Assembly (NCBI RefSeq): GCF_019059575.1 | Contig: NW_024883480.1 | Location: 1 to 64,000 of the forward strand | DNA length: 64,000 nucleotides | Direction: 5' to 3' | Source: Amphibalanus amphitrite | Lineage: Eukaryota; Arthropoda; Thecostraca; Balanomorpha; Balanidae | In this document: in pieces, positions 18,201 to 29,229 of the stretch | Layout of the letters: each line of letters starts with the position of its first letter | How positions within the stretch are numbered: position 1 is the first letter of the stretch | The notes under the pieces: model-generated | What the model was told of the DNA's origin: nothing | Databases searched by the model: none | The model's input: the letters and a program-made list of their open reading frames with translations, nothing else | Translations under genes and position numbers: made by a program

Positions 18201-19083
18201 ACCTGTCATATCTGAATGGATAAGTTCTGTTTGATCTTGAAAGTTACTTCTTTCGGCGGAAAATCTGTGTCGATTTGGTTGTAGTTGTTCAAGGGCAATA
18301 TGATGACGGGGAAACATTGACGGATCAAATGATTGATGGGCACAGATATGGCATTTGCTGCACGACATGACACAAAACTGTTTTTTTTAGCTTGAGGAAG
18401 GCTGTCCCGTTTCCTACAGATGAGATAACATTAAAACAAGCCTGTGATTTATAGGGTGAGTCGAAGTTTTGTTTAAATATTCTTTTATTTTAGTTTCGGA
18501 TCTAATACCTTTTTATTATGAAGATAGGTTAACCACGAGACGAGTACCTACTACACTAACAAAACTATGAAATATTTACCACAGTAAAACCACTTATTTG
18601 CACGGTCATTTTTGCTTGTTTTGATATATCTATCAATCCCCTTTTCATTGTAGAGAGCACAAATGTATCAAATGACTTTATGCACACTCCGGCTTAAAAT
18701 ATAGAGTAGGGTGGGACGAGTAGCGGAATAGTTTCGTTTTACCAGATACTGACTTCATTTAAACTGTCCCTCGATGAACAACAAACGTGTTTGTCTCCAA
18801 AGCATATTATTATAGGCATTATGTTTTTAGAACTTCAAGCGATAAATGAAATGAAATGAAATGTTGTGCAACCTGTGATGATTCGACAGCGAGAATCAAC
18901 GAGCCTTGTTTATAGAATAAATAGCGTAAGTTGAAATCCATTATTTTCCAAAAGTATTTCGATTTACAAATCGGATTGACGGATTGATGGGTATGGTATG
19001 TTTCAGATAAACAATATATAAGCCACTCGTCTTTTTTTTTCACAAGAAGATAGCTTTGTAGTTACAAGTCCCCTCACCTTCAT
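15222..19083 (-). CDS. Secreted glycine-rich cuticle-type protein (375 aa)
   Basis: Exon 2 (16343-15222) encodes 373 residues after a CCGCAG acceptor with a CTAAC branch-point match about 20 nt before it. Exon 1 is inferred as ATGAAG at 19083-19078 with a GTGAGG donor, phase 0. The product starts MKVVLLAAMLAVVAS, a signal peptide, then QYTPNVGPFYRGP. The rest is very Gly/Ser-rich with recurring HSFGGGG, QSFGGGG and YSSGGGG units, ending TVYHYYREEDD. There is no chitin-binding RR domain. This is a structural matrix or cuticle protein by composition. The mini-exon layout matches the two plus-strand glycine-rich genes in this window. Without splicing, an in-frame ATG at 16358 would give a 378-residue form starting MSLPQ. 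The opposite-strand proline-rich frames are shadows. Confidence 0.75.
16530..16697 (+). mobile_element. 168-bp element with 12-bp target duplication and hammerhead-like motif
   Basis: The insert is flanked by a perfect 12-bp direct repeat, AATGTTTGTATT (16518-16529 and 16698-16709). Its ends are inverted: AAAAACACGG and ACAAATAGTGC on the left against GCACTATTTGT and CCGTGTTTTT on the right. Inside are CTGATGA (16614-16620), a 4-bp stem with a TAAT loop, GAAA (16634-16637), CGCG and GTC. CATG on both sides could form stem I. This is the layout of a type I hammerhead ribozyme with very short stem III, known from Penelope-like elements and their short derivatives. One extra A sits between CTGATGA and stem II. 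It lies in the intron of the glycine-rich gene, opposite to its transcription. Confidence 0.65.
16866..17868 (-). mobile_element. E1: TTAA-flanked MITE with nuclear-receptor half-site arrays
   Basis: The element runs between TTAA duplications at both ends and has terminal inverted repeats CCCTATTCCTGGCGGG. Just inside each end are G-run/C-run hairpins. The interior holds about 18 exact AGGTCA/TGACCT half-sites by my count. A core at about 17195-17250 is built of adjacent everted and inverted pairs around GGTCACGTGACC, itself bracketed by inverted GAATGATATA/TATATCATTC. The interior is closely related to E4 and E5, reversed, although its termini differ. There is no coding capacity. It lies in the intron of the glycine-rich gene. 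Confidence 0.85.
17869..19070. other. Rest of the intron of the glycine-rich gene
   Basis: Ordinary AT-rich intron sequence if the inferred exon 1 at 19083 is right. I see no repeat or RNA gene in it. Confidence 0.4.
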
Positions 19084-19148
19084 GATTCCCCGGCGTCGTC
19101 CTCTAATTTCAACACTTCAATGGCGTACGGGAGCATCCAACCACTTGG

Positions 19149-19155
19149 TTATATG
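19149..19155 (-). promoter_or_regulatory. TATA-like box of the glycine-rich gene
   Basis: CATATAA on the minus strand lies about 70 bp upstream of the inferred ATGAAG mini-exon. The two plus-strand glycine-rich genes have TATAAA 64 and 66 bp upstream of the same mini-exon, which supports the assignment. The match is weaker here. Confidence 0.4.
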
Positions 19156-19159
19156 TATC

Positions 19160-20327
19160 ATCTATGTAAAAATGGCAACAACACCACACAGGACGTCACA
19201 TAGCTGCGCAGAAAACTGCGCAGTGACAAACCTCGCATCGCTTGGCCTCGACGCCTTGCAGAAGCGAATTACAGTGCACAAGGCAATTGCACCTGCGACG
19301 AACTAGTTTTTTCTCCTTCTTTGCTTTGAGTGAACATCCGACGCGGTCTGCGCATGCGCGGAGGGTTGTTTGTCCTTCGAACACGGACCCTGAGGATAGT
19401 TTCCCACAAAACCGTAACGAAAATGCAGCTGCCGAATGAGGAAAACGAGCATGTTCGTATCATTTTACGAGATCTGCCTTCCCACCATTGTGGGTGGCGC
19501 AGTATATTTTCAATTCATAAAACCATTCCGAACTCACAGTGCTTTGCTGAGTTGAAGAGCATCAAAGTTGTTTTTCGTATATTGAAGGTTATGCTCGGAT
19601 TTTGGCAACCGTAATGCCATTGAGCCAGGCTGGCTCGTCTTACAGAAAGTTTTTTTTAACAGGTCCTGTTACGTCATGAACTAGAATTTTAGAGATATGA
19701 TCATAATATGCAACGCACACCCGGACATGGATGTGATCTTCGCTGACGTTTTGCTTGCATGGCCAATGGACTTGGTGTGGGACAGATAAGATATAAACAA
19801 AGATCGCAATGCATAAGCGCTTTATACACCCACTCACAGTTATTCACGCTCACTCATAATGTCTATTCTAATTCATTCCAGCCAACTAACCATCGCGTGC
19901 TCATGTGCGTGACAGGGAAAGGCCAGGACCGCAGACATAACCCATCTGGAGTCAACATGGACCCTGCGCACAGTTACATTCCTCCCGTCTTGCTACTATT
20001 GACCCAAATACCAGAGTCGCAAAGAATTCGGTTGACAACATAGCTGGCAGAATTGTAACGAAAGCGTTTGGAGTTTAGAGAGTCATGGCAATATGCCACC
20101 AAAAATAACGTACATGGGCGCAGAATAGATTGGGACGTAAAAAGCACCGGGTCAACGAACTTGAACATCAAGAGGCATCATGTTTCCCGTCAATGGGCGT
20201 ACGCGACTATGTCAGAATTGCGTATCAGCATACTATTTGTAAAATGTGCTCGCTCTTGTATATATCTGGGTCAGTCCGGTCTTATTTGGTAACCTACTTG
20301 TTTTCTTGGAACCGTTTTCTCAGAAGC
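19160..20327. other. Intergenic, nothing recognised
   Basis: Short open frames only, with no domain that I recognise and no repeat with clear ends. Confidence 0.4.
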
Positions 20328-21357
20328 TTAACCCTCGCCGGACCTATTGGTTTTCTACATACGCGCCGGCCGAGGGGGGGGGGCGGGTACGACCCCCCTC
20401 GCCGTTTCGCCCCTGGTGGAGCTAGCGCGTCGCGGAAAAAACGAGCGTGTGCGCCGTTACGAGACGCGGAGATTGGTACCCGATTTTAAGGTCCTAGGTC
20501 AACCGGTGACCTCTGAGGTCAGGTCAAGTGCCCCAAGGTACGGTTCAGTTTTTGGTGAATACCTTCGCAAAAAAACGGCCGCAGCGCCGCGATTTTGGCA
20601 GCATCGTGCTCGCCTCGCTCAGGCGCGTCGAATGATATACTTTTTGTCTGGGGTCAGGTCAACTTGGGGTGTTGACCTCAGGTCAAAGTCAGGTCAGCAC
20701 CCCCAGGTCACGAAGTTAGTCGAAAGAGGTCATGTCGCATATCATTCGATTCGGCAGGTCTTCCTGAGTCCATTGGTGACTTTCCCGACTCGCTAGCTCA
20801 ATTTGATCAAGAGTTATTGACGAAAAACTAATATGACCTTGATGACGTCATAAATGACGTCACGCAAGGTCAACATTGCAAAAGTGACGCATCTTACCTT
20901 GCAAGGAGTGCATCAAATCACGATTCTGTGTGCTTGAGATAGTTGGAGATCGTTCCCGGCGCCAGAATAGCAGTTTTCATTTTTCCCCATTGACTTATAA
21001 TGGTGAGGTCACCAAAATGACCTGACCTCATATGACCTTTACGAAAAATCCGAGATATAAAAGTTGTGAGACTCATAATGGATACTAGATCCTGCAAGTT
21101 TCATTTCCCTGTGACATCTTCTCTGGCAGTGAGGGCGTTGCGAAGTTGCGACATCTGAAGACCGTGCAGAGGTTCACTTATGACGTCATAAGTCAGTGAC
21201 CCGACCTGGCCCGAAAATGCGGTTGGTGTCAAAAGATCCGGCTTGAATCAAAGGTCAGGTATGCCAAGTTTCAGCTCTCTATCTCCAGCGTGCTCGGAGC
21301 TATCGCTAAAAAACCCTATGGGGGGCGGCACCCCCCCCCTCGGCCGGCGAGGGTTAA
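20328..21357. mobile_element. E2: TTAA-flanked MITE with nuclear-receptor half-site arrays
   Basis: TTAA duplications flank inverted ends CCCTCGCCGG. A C/G-run hairpin lies inside each end. I count about 17 exact AGGTCA/TGACCT half-sites. As in E1, a half-site cluster is bracketed by inverted TCGAATGATATA (about 20628) and ATATCATTCGA (about 20740). It also shares with E1 the box CCCCATTGACTTATAATGG next to AGGTC. Overall sequence is diverged from E1/E4/E5, so this is a sister subfamily. Confidence 0.82.
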
Positions 21358-21784
21358 TATCCTCTAGTCAAATGAGTGTTTCATCGTCAGCTGATTTAAC
21401 TAAGAGCTACTTACACAAGAGCGCAGTTCTGTTTATCGTGATCTCATCAAAACTGCTACTGATATAAGTCAAAGAGGTGTAAAATCCGTGACCTCGGCCA
21501 CGCATTGGCACGCAGTCAATGCCGCGCTGCGATTTTATCCATCCAAGCCAAAGAGTTTGTAGTTCAATGTTCCCTCTGATTTTATCACTGCTAGTGCGCT
21601 AGTAGCCCGTTGGCAGTAGCACACGGAAAACTGATAACGTTTGGCGGCGGTATGATCAAACCGGGCTAGGTAGACGAACGGTTGCATAAAGCTATCGTGA
21701 TCAAAGTTCGTTGGAGATCTGCGCTATTGAAAGTTATTTTATAGCTTTGCTAGCCAGCGTAAGAGTAAGTTGTAATGAAAATAA
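21358..21784. other. Spacer, nothing recognised
   Basis: Unique-looking DNA between two repetitive elements, without a recognisable gene. Confidence 0.4.
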
Positions 21785-23858
21785 CCAGTATAACGCCTTA
21801 TGGGGCGACTAACGGAGCGAGCGAGAGGGTGGGCCTTGCACGTGCGAAATTTCGAGGGGGTACCTCCAACTGACTTGTGCACGGCACTCTACTAACCGGT
21901 CTCTAGCGATGTGCCAAATTTGGGCACAATCGGCCCAGCCGTTCTCGAGATCTGGAAGCGGCACCCTGCACGTGCGCACGTGCAAAATGGGTCCCAACTG
22001 ACTTGTGCACGGCACCCTACTAACCGGTCCCTAACCGTGTACCAAATTTGAGCGCAATCGGTCCAGCCGTTCCCGAGATCTGGAAACGACCCCTGCACGT
22101 GCGCACGTGCAGCAGCACCCCATTTCTGGCACATGTATATGCAGTGCCTAGTGGGTGCCTACCTACATGCCAACTTTCAGCGCAATCGGCCAAGTAGTTA
22201 CCGAGATATTGCAACAATTACAAAACTGACACCTCTTCGTTTTGCACGTGGCACGTGCATAAGGGGTCACCCACATGCATCGGGAATAGTCCAATACTTG
22301 GTAGAAGGAATGAAGCTACCCTACAAAAATTACCCCGTGTAAATCGGTCAAGTGGTTGCTGAGATATAAGCCTCGCAAAAGCGTGACCACGGCCGGCCGG
22401 CCGGCCGGCCGGCCGCTCATACTCAGAAATTTCCGTTAATCTAAGGAAAGACTACGCTCGCTTCGCTCGCTCCGTAATTACGGAGCGAGCGAAGCGAGCG
22501 GAGTCTTACGTAGAATAACGGAAATTTCTGAGTATGAGCGGCCGGCCGGCCGGCCGGCCGTGGTCACGGTTTTGCGACGCTTATATCTCAGCAACCACTT
22601 GACCGATTTACATGCGGTAATTTTTGTAGGGTAGCTTCATTCCTTCTACCAAGTATTGGACTATTCCCGATGCATATGGGTGACCGCTTATGCACGTGCC
22701 ACGTGCAAAACGAAGAGGTGTCACTTTTGTAATTGTTGCAATATCTCGGTAACTACTTGGCCGATTGCGCTGAAAGTTGGCATGTAGGTAGGCACCCACT
22801 AGGCAATGCATATCCATGAGCCAGTGTTGGGGTGCTGCTGCACGTGCGCACGTGCAGGGGTCGATTCCAGATCTCGAGAACGGCTGAACCGATGGCGCTC
22901 AAATTTGGTACATGGTTAGGGACCGATTAGTAGGGTGCCGTGCAAAAGTCAGTTGGGACCCATTTTGCACGTGCGCACGTGCAGGGTGCCGCTTCCAGAT
23001 CTCGAGAACGGCTGGGCCGATTGTGCTCAAATTTGGCACATCGCTAGAGTCCGGTTAGTAGGGTGCCGTGCACAAGTCAGCTGGAGGTACCCCCTCGAAA
23101 TTTCGCACGTGCAAGGCTCACCCTCTCGCTCGCTCCGTTAGTCGCCCCAAAAGGCGTTATTACGGAGCGAGCGAAGCGAGCGGAGTCTCATACTGAATTA
23201 AGGGAAAATCCTGAGTATGAGCGGCCGGCCGGCCGGCCGGCCGTGGGGACGCTCTTCAAAAGCTAATATTTTAGGAACGGGACATCCGATTGACAAGCGG
23301 TCTTCTTTACTGAATGTCACTTGGACGTAAAAGTTCTGTGGTGTGATGGCCACCATGCGTTCTTGCCAACCACCGCACGTGGCGCGTGGTAAAGTTGGAC
23401 ATTTTTTAAGAACCTCCAAAATTGCAACCTCAATAACGGCACAACGGTTGGGCCGATTGAATTGAAACTCGGTACACAGTTAGGTCTCCATCAGATAATT
23501 CATCTGCATGTGTTCAGGTTGGGGTGCTACAGCACGTGCGCACGTGCAGGGGGCGCTCCCAGATCTCGAGAACGGCTGGGCCGATTGCGCTCAAATTTGG
23601 TACACGGTTGGGGACCAGTTAGTAGGGTGCCGTGCAAAAGTCAGTTTGGACCCCGCTTGCACGTGCGCACGTGCAGTGTGCCGCTTCCAGATCTCGAGAA
23701 CGGCTCGGCCGATTGCGCTGAAATTTGGCACATCGCTAAAGACCGGTTAGTAGGGTGCAGTGCACAAGTTAGTTGGAGGTACTCCCTCGCAATTTCGCAC
23801 GTGCAAGGGCCGTCCTCTCGCTCGCTCCGTTGGTCGCCCAAAAGGCGTTTTACTGGTA
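21785..23858. mobile_element. Three-unit CACGTG-rich composite element
   Basis: Three copies of a roughly 690-bp unit lie side by side: a (21785-22477, plus), b (22478-about 23160, inverted) and c (about 23161-23858, inverted, more diverged). The outer ends are inverted: CCAGTATAACGCC on the left and GGCGTTTTACTGG on the right. Each unit contains CACGTGCGCACGTG palindromes, a CCGG run, and an end made of GGAGCGAGCGAAGCGAGCG. Units a and b meet at a 46-bp perfect palindrome (22455-22500). A single copy lies at 30632-31335. The open frames inside are not believable proteins. The transposon class is unknown. Confidence 0.8.
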
Positions 23859-23859
23859 A

Positions 23860-24720
23860 TATTGATGATAGCTTCCTAATTATTTACGTCATTTCCTACG
23901 TCTTAAGTCATTTCCTAAAGTAGTGAAGGCATCATCTGTTTTATGAAACATTGCTCATCATTTCGGCTGTAAATGTAAATGTCCATACTGCCAGGACAAA
24001 TAAGAAAGAACCTACCTACAAAAGCACACTAAAAATTAAACTTCAATGAGCTTTGCTACAAATTAAAAATGATAAGGGAGACCAAACTATGGCTGGAAAT
24101 GCAAAATTGAGACTTGAAAAAGATAGAGGCACGTTTATCAGGCGTCTCATGATCGCATAGGCTATGCATGTAGGCGAAAGGCTGTCAAAATACATTGCAT
24201 CTATTGGATGGAGCAGACTGAAGAAGAAGAAGAAGTATGAATTGAGAGCGGGTGAAGAAAACCTCGAGGTCCAAGGACAGGCGATGAACACGAAAAAATC
24301 CAAACACCGAAGTAACTAGCTGTTTTATGGGTTTCAAATAGTTCAGCTACATATAAGAACACTACGGTCCAACACAGTTTGAAGGCGCAGAGAGTAGTAA
24401 ATATCAAAGACCTTTGGTGTACTAAATCGTTTAACTGCACATGGCAAAACACATTAAATTATCTTCAATTAAATCTATTGTGCACCTACACATTGACAAT
24501 GACTTGTATTGCAGCATGAAATATGGTATAACGGTTGCTGAGGAAATTCTCTGTGTTAAGACCATCGAAGGAAAGTGAAATAAAGAATGCCTGACTCGCC
24601 AAGAATGTTTGCGCTACGTAAAGGAAATGCCCTGTAGTCATAAAGAAAGGATACCGCCGAATTCAACGCCATATGCTGGCCGTTTATACCTATAATGTCC
24701 GTTGAGGAGAGCTTTGCTGA
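23860..24720. other. Intergenic, 3' of the acyltransferase gene
   Basis: AT-rich DNA downstream of the acyltransferase stop codon. No gene or repeat is recognised. Confidence 0.4.
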
Positions 24721-24731
24721 GGAAATATACA

Positions 24732-24737
24732 TTTATT
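24732..24737 (-). terminator. Candidate polyadenylation signal of the acyltransferase
   Basis: AATAAA on the minus strand lies 96-101 bases beyond the stop codon at 24833, a normal distance for a short 3' UTR. Confidence 0.5.
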
Positions 24738-24832
24738 GCAGATCGGTTAATGAAAAAGTATGACTGACATAAGAACACCACTTTGCTACTCCACTCCAGC
24801 AAACTCCGTACCAAGTATGTATAGCACGATAC

Positions 24833-27800
24833 CTATCCTGACCCGTCTTTCGGGCTCACATCGAAAAAGCTACCTGTATAGAGATACCTAAAGCCATGTT
24901 TCTTCAACATACACTGAGTGGTCTTATTGTCCACATTTGTACCAACACAAGGCTGGAGACCTCGCTTGATACAGAGACGACAAAGTTCGACTAGCACTGC
25001 CGAACCGTAGCCTCGACCTCTGAACTGTTCCTCGGTCCAAAGGAACCCCGCGTCGCCTGACCTCTTCAGCACCATCCAGGCCAGAAGTTTGTCCGGCGGT
25101 GGTGGTGGTGTGTCCTTATCATCATTCTCACTGAAACTAGCTGGCTTAGTAGGTAGATTTGCATCACTTTGGAGACATTCGTCCGGCTTTCCTGGGCATG
25201 TAGAAGAGCTGCTACCATCCTGTTGATCGCGAGAACGATCTTCCTGATTGTGATCTTGATCGTGTTCACTATGAAGTCTGTCATGCTGATCGTGATCATG
25301 TCTTTCTTGCTGGTTATGTTTTTGTAGGTCCTGTTGATCGCAGTGTTTTTGATGCTCATCTTGCTGACTGTGCTGTTCATTCTGTTCATTGCGATGCTGC
25401 TGTTCCTGCTCACCATGAAGCTGCTGTTTACGCTCTACGCCGCGTTGCTCTCGCCCCGCCTGCTGTGTGTGTTCGTGTGTCTTAGCGAACACTCCCATGG
25501 ATAACCCAGCCCGCACGGGTCCCAACACCAGTCTGGCGGCGTCTGTCACCACAGAGCTGTAGGGCCATCGACTGAGCAGCTTGGGGATGTGCGTCTCGTC
25601 TAGGGGCTGCATGGTCACTCCGGTCAGTCTGTGGAAAAAGGAGGCACATTGGTCGTCAAATGGTGTCAAAGGGCGTCACTGGGTGTTACAGCTATGCAAT
25701 AAGTGATTTTTACGACAATTCGTTGTTATTTGGTATAAAACGAAAGTCCTTTTATTCAACGACAGCACGGACGTTTGACAATGGTTTATTTTAACATCTT
25801 TGATCTGTAACCCTCGCCGGCACGGGGGGGTTGATGCAGCCCCCCCCCCCCCCTAAGGTTTTTCGCGAATAACTCGCGTAAAGAGCGGCCGATCGCGACG
25901 AAACTTTAGTACCCTCGCATTGATCAATTTTACACCTACCCTGAAAATTTCATGACCCTGACCCAAATGACCTTTGACCTGTGACCTCTTTTCCGAGACC
26001 ATGTTTGGCCGGAATCGCGATTCGGCGTATGTCGGCTCGCATTAGCCGCGCGTTTGCAAGCTTTCGTGATTTCAAACGCTAAAACATGTGATTTGATGTT
26101 GCTCCCATGCATAAGGGTGGGTGTCAAGGTCACCTGAAGGTCAGGTCAGGTCATTGACCTTTGGTGACCTCGGTTCACTTTTTCGAGTTTTACATGTTTC
26201 GAGGCTAGTTTTTGGAGCTGATTTCGAATTTAGCAACCATTTGAACATTTACGAAGAAGTTTTGGTGCCTTCGTAACATGTTACGAAGCTGTCAGAGGCG
26301 GTTGACACGTATTACGAATACCCGTCTCAACCCCTACCGGTTGACCTGACCTGACCTGACCTGACCCGACCTGGTCTAAATACTTAAAGACATCATCTCT
26401 GAGCAAAACTAACACGATATTCGTGATCAGCACCCCGGAAAACCCCACAGCAGCCACACTTTACGACTTTCTAACAGGTTCCGATTTTCCCGATTTTCGG
26501 GTCATTGACCTGACCTGGAAGGTCACCCGATGACCTAGGACCTTAAAATTGGATATCATCGGCCTCCTCTCGTGACGGGCAGTACGCTCGTTTTTACCGC
26601 GAAACTCTAGCTCAATCAGGGGCCAAACGCGAGGGGGGATCGTACCCCCCCCCCCGTGCCGTCGAAGGACGCAAAATGGCCTGTGCCGGCGAGGGGTAAT
26701 GTTTTGGCCAGAAACGTTTCTGTCAAAAGTTTCAGATATGCTTCATACCAATTCTATGACCTGTTGATAATAAGGTGGTAAAACTGAGTTGTTTAAAGTC
26801 AATGAGTGCATTATCCCTCTACAGAGGATCAGCATTCTAGTTGCAGCCAGTTTGTTGTCAAGCTTGCTTCGTAGCTAAAATATAGGTACTTGTTACGACC
26901 TAAACCGCAAAATCCGTGACGACTAGATTCCTCAGCTCTCCAGATTCGTCGAACCAGATTCATCGAAGCATCGATTTTCCCGGAGACTGAATGGGCCAGC
27001 CCCTAAGGTCTATTCTATTTCCCCCATCCGCTGGTGCAGATTAGCGTCTTACTCACGCGGGTGATGCTGGCAGCTGTTCGGGGGTCAGAAATATCTGACG
27101 ATGCACCTCATTTTCTACAGTGCATCCCATCGCCTTGGCCACTGAAGTTACCACAGTGGCGGCGAAGAGCGGAGCAGCGGCCATCATAAAACTCACGGTC
27201 CAGAGCTCACTGGCTACCTCTGAAGATTTGAGGAACTGTTCCAGTTGAGGCATATTCGCCTCGGTGATAAACAGTTCGACGACGTTTGATGGAGTTGGCG
27301 GCCTCTGAGGAAGACACAACAAGAGGAAGATCGGTCAAAATCGCTCCATTAATTAGTAGCCTGCATCCTTAACCCTTGAAGACGGTTGGAATGGAAGCGA
27401 AGTAAATTTATTTTCCAGAAGAGCCGAGCAAGCGAGGCAGAGCTGAGGAATTTTAGTTGATAGCCGTTTTAAGTCAAATTAGTTTTGATCTGAGAACCAT
27501 ATTTTCAGTGCACGCTTGGCCTACCTTTTTCCCACCCAGAGCCATTCCCACCTGAATTGTCAGGATTATCGGTGAACCATCAGCCATTCCCTCTTCTGTG
27601 AAGATTGTGTACCCACAGTCGTTGATGCCAAGGATCATCAGCTCAACCAAGCACCGCATCTGAAATAGAGAATAATCGAGTGATTATCGGCCAAACGAGC
27701 GAATGACACTTTTCATCAAATAGCACTTACATAATTCGTGAATTCATTACACATATTGGCGAAGCATGTTGAATTTCAAGGTCCATCGCTTTGCGTACAT

Positions 27801-28061
27801 ACATTGCTAGTGGGTGACAATTACACTATAGTATGGCATTGAGGTCAAGTCAATGCGAGCGCTCTCTGCCAACTAACTAACTCTCTACTAACTAAGAACT
27901 ACTAACTAACTGTAACTAACTCTCTGCCAACTAATCTTTACCACCGCCGCCATCAAACTTACCCTGGCGGCTCCTGTGCCCAGCGGTCGCAGCATCTCCC
28001 TCACAGCTAGCAGGTCCGTAATACGCCTCGGTGTCGGTGGGTTTTCAGTCACGGTGGTCAT
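24833..28061 (-). CDS. GLYAT/FR47-like N-acyltransferase (GNAT fold), 425 aa, four exons
   Basis: Four minus-strand exons splice cleanly: 28061-27963 (MTTVTENPPTPRR...), 27659-27525, 27304-27057 and 25628-24833. Introns are GT-AG with phases 0, 0 and 2, and the frame holds across every junction. The C-terminal part carries the acyl-CoA-binding GNAT motif, EEQFRGRGYGSA, at about residues 360-371. It is followed by GTNVDNKTTQCMLKKHGFR (about 390-408), as in the FR47-like half of glycine N-acyltransferase-like proteins. Members transfer an acyl group from acyl-CoA to an amine such as glycine; the substrate here is unknown. Residues about 211-339 form an unusual Gln/His/Asp/Glu-rich insert between the N-terminal half and the GNAT core. 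It stays open for the full length, so it is probably translated as a disordered linker. E3 lies in intron 3 and E4 just upstream of the gene. Confidence 0.85.
25807..26699. mobile_element. E3: MITE with GTAA duplication and half-site arrays
   Basis: Flanked by a 4-bp direct repeat GTAA (25807-25810 and 26696-26699) and ended by inverted CCCTCGCCGGCAC. The right end has a roughly 30-bp spacer before a second partial copy of the terminus and the G/C run; the left end goes straight into the run. The interior has many AGGTCA/TGACCT sites, including an array of CTGAC units at about 26343-26370. It lies in intron 3 of the acyltransferase gene. Confidence 0.82.
27869..27935. repeat. Imperfect (CTAA)n tract
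   Basis: CTAACTAACT-type units with interruptions, in intron 1 of the acyltransferase gene. Confidence 0.8.
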
Positions 28062-28095
28062 TGCCTTGGTTATCGCAGCCAAATTGTTTGAATTG

Positions 28096-28132
28096 CAAAG
28101 TATGGCGAATGCCTGCCAAAGTATGGCGAATG
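28096..28132 (-). promoter_or_regulatory. Duplicated 16-bp box upstream of the acyltransferase
   Basis: CAAAGTATGGCGAATG occurs twice (28096-28111 and 28117-28132), 21 bp apart, 35-71 bp upstream of the start codon. It is either a 5' UTR duplication or a repeated regulatory site. No TATA box is obvious. Confidence 0.35.
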
Positions 28133-28210
28133 ACTAATCTAACTGGTATCTGCGTAACGATAACCGCCGCGTGTCTTGTTGTTGCGTCACAACAGCGTTA
28201 CGCGTTGTCG

Positions 28211-29229
28211 TTAACCCGCGCACCGACGGGGGGGGCGGATATCCGCCCCCCCCCCCCTGAGGTTTTTCGCGGATAGCGGAAAAACCGCGGCGCGTAGCGC
28301 CGCGAAATTTGGTATGATTATAACCTCATCAATTTTACACATGGTGTGCAAGTTTGAACCTCCTAACTTTTAAGGTCAGGTCACTAGGTCACTTTGAATG
28401 ACCCAACCTCAAGTCACTTTTTTGCAACTTTGTCACCGTGCCAGAGCTACAGTAGATGTCGGAGGCCTTTGAAAGTCGCAGGATGTTATAAGGTCATTAG
28501 TAGCTACAATTTGTATATCTCGGAATTTTGATGTCGGTGACCTAAGGTCAGGTCAATTTCGCGACCTCCCCATTATAAGTCAATGGGGGGGAAAATCAAC
28601 TCCCTGTTTTTACCACTAAAACGGGTCGGAATGGCCCCATATACCATACATGACTTCACATACGATCAACCTTCACTACCTTGAGGTCTGTTTTGCTGTT
28701 GGGCAGCTGTAAGGTCATGTGACGTCATCAAAGGTCACCAAAGGTTTTTTGCCAATAACTCCTTACGGGAATAAGATACAGCCGCGCGGATGGTCTCATT
28801 GTGTTCAGCTCGTCAAGACGCATCGAATGATATACATGATGACCTCGAGGTCACGTGACCTGAGGTCAACCTTTGACCTTGACCTTTCGAGGTCAACATA
28901 TATATCATTCGATGCGGATTGACGAGAGGATCACGATGATGCCCTTAGTTTGTTCCTATATTGACTACTTCGAAAGTTATTCGAGAAAAACCCTATCCAT
29001 ATCTAGCGCCGCCATTTTGACTTTTTCGACCCCTGTGACGTCATCTTTGACCTGACCTGAAAATGACCTTAGTAAAAATTGTAGACCTTGTCCGTGCGTA
29101 TCCGATGCCGTTTACCGCTTGTCGCTATCTTGCTTCGTTCTCGAGATCTCAGGGGGGGGGCGGTCATCCGCCCCCCCCCCCCCCCGTCGGTACTAAGTTG
29201 GCGCAGACCCCCGTCGGTGCGCGGGTTAA
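28211..29229 (+). mobile_element. E4: TTAA-flanked MITE with half-site arrays
   Basis: TTAA duplications flank inverted ends CCCGCGCACCGACGGGG. Both ends carry G-run/C-run hairpins centred on GGATATCC (left) or GGTCATCC (right). The interior matches E5 almost throughout and E1 in reverse. It has the same half-site core (GACCTCGAGGTCACGTGACC near 28840) between inverted GAATGATATA and TATATCATTC. It ends about 150 bp upstream of the acyltransferase start codon. Confidence 0.87.

Noticed and set aside
21809..23923. Repeated 65-80-residue frames in the CACGTG-rich element (MPCTSQLGP..., MDMQCLVGA...)
   Set aside because: They are overlapping frames inside an inverted repeat, open on both strands, with no recognisable domain.
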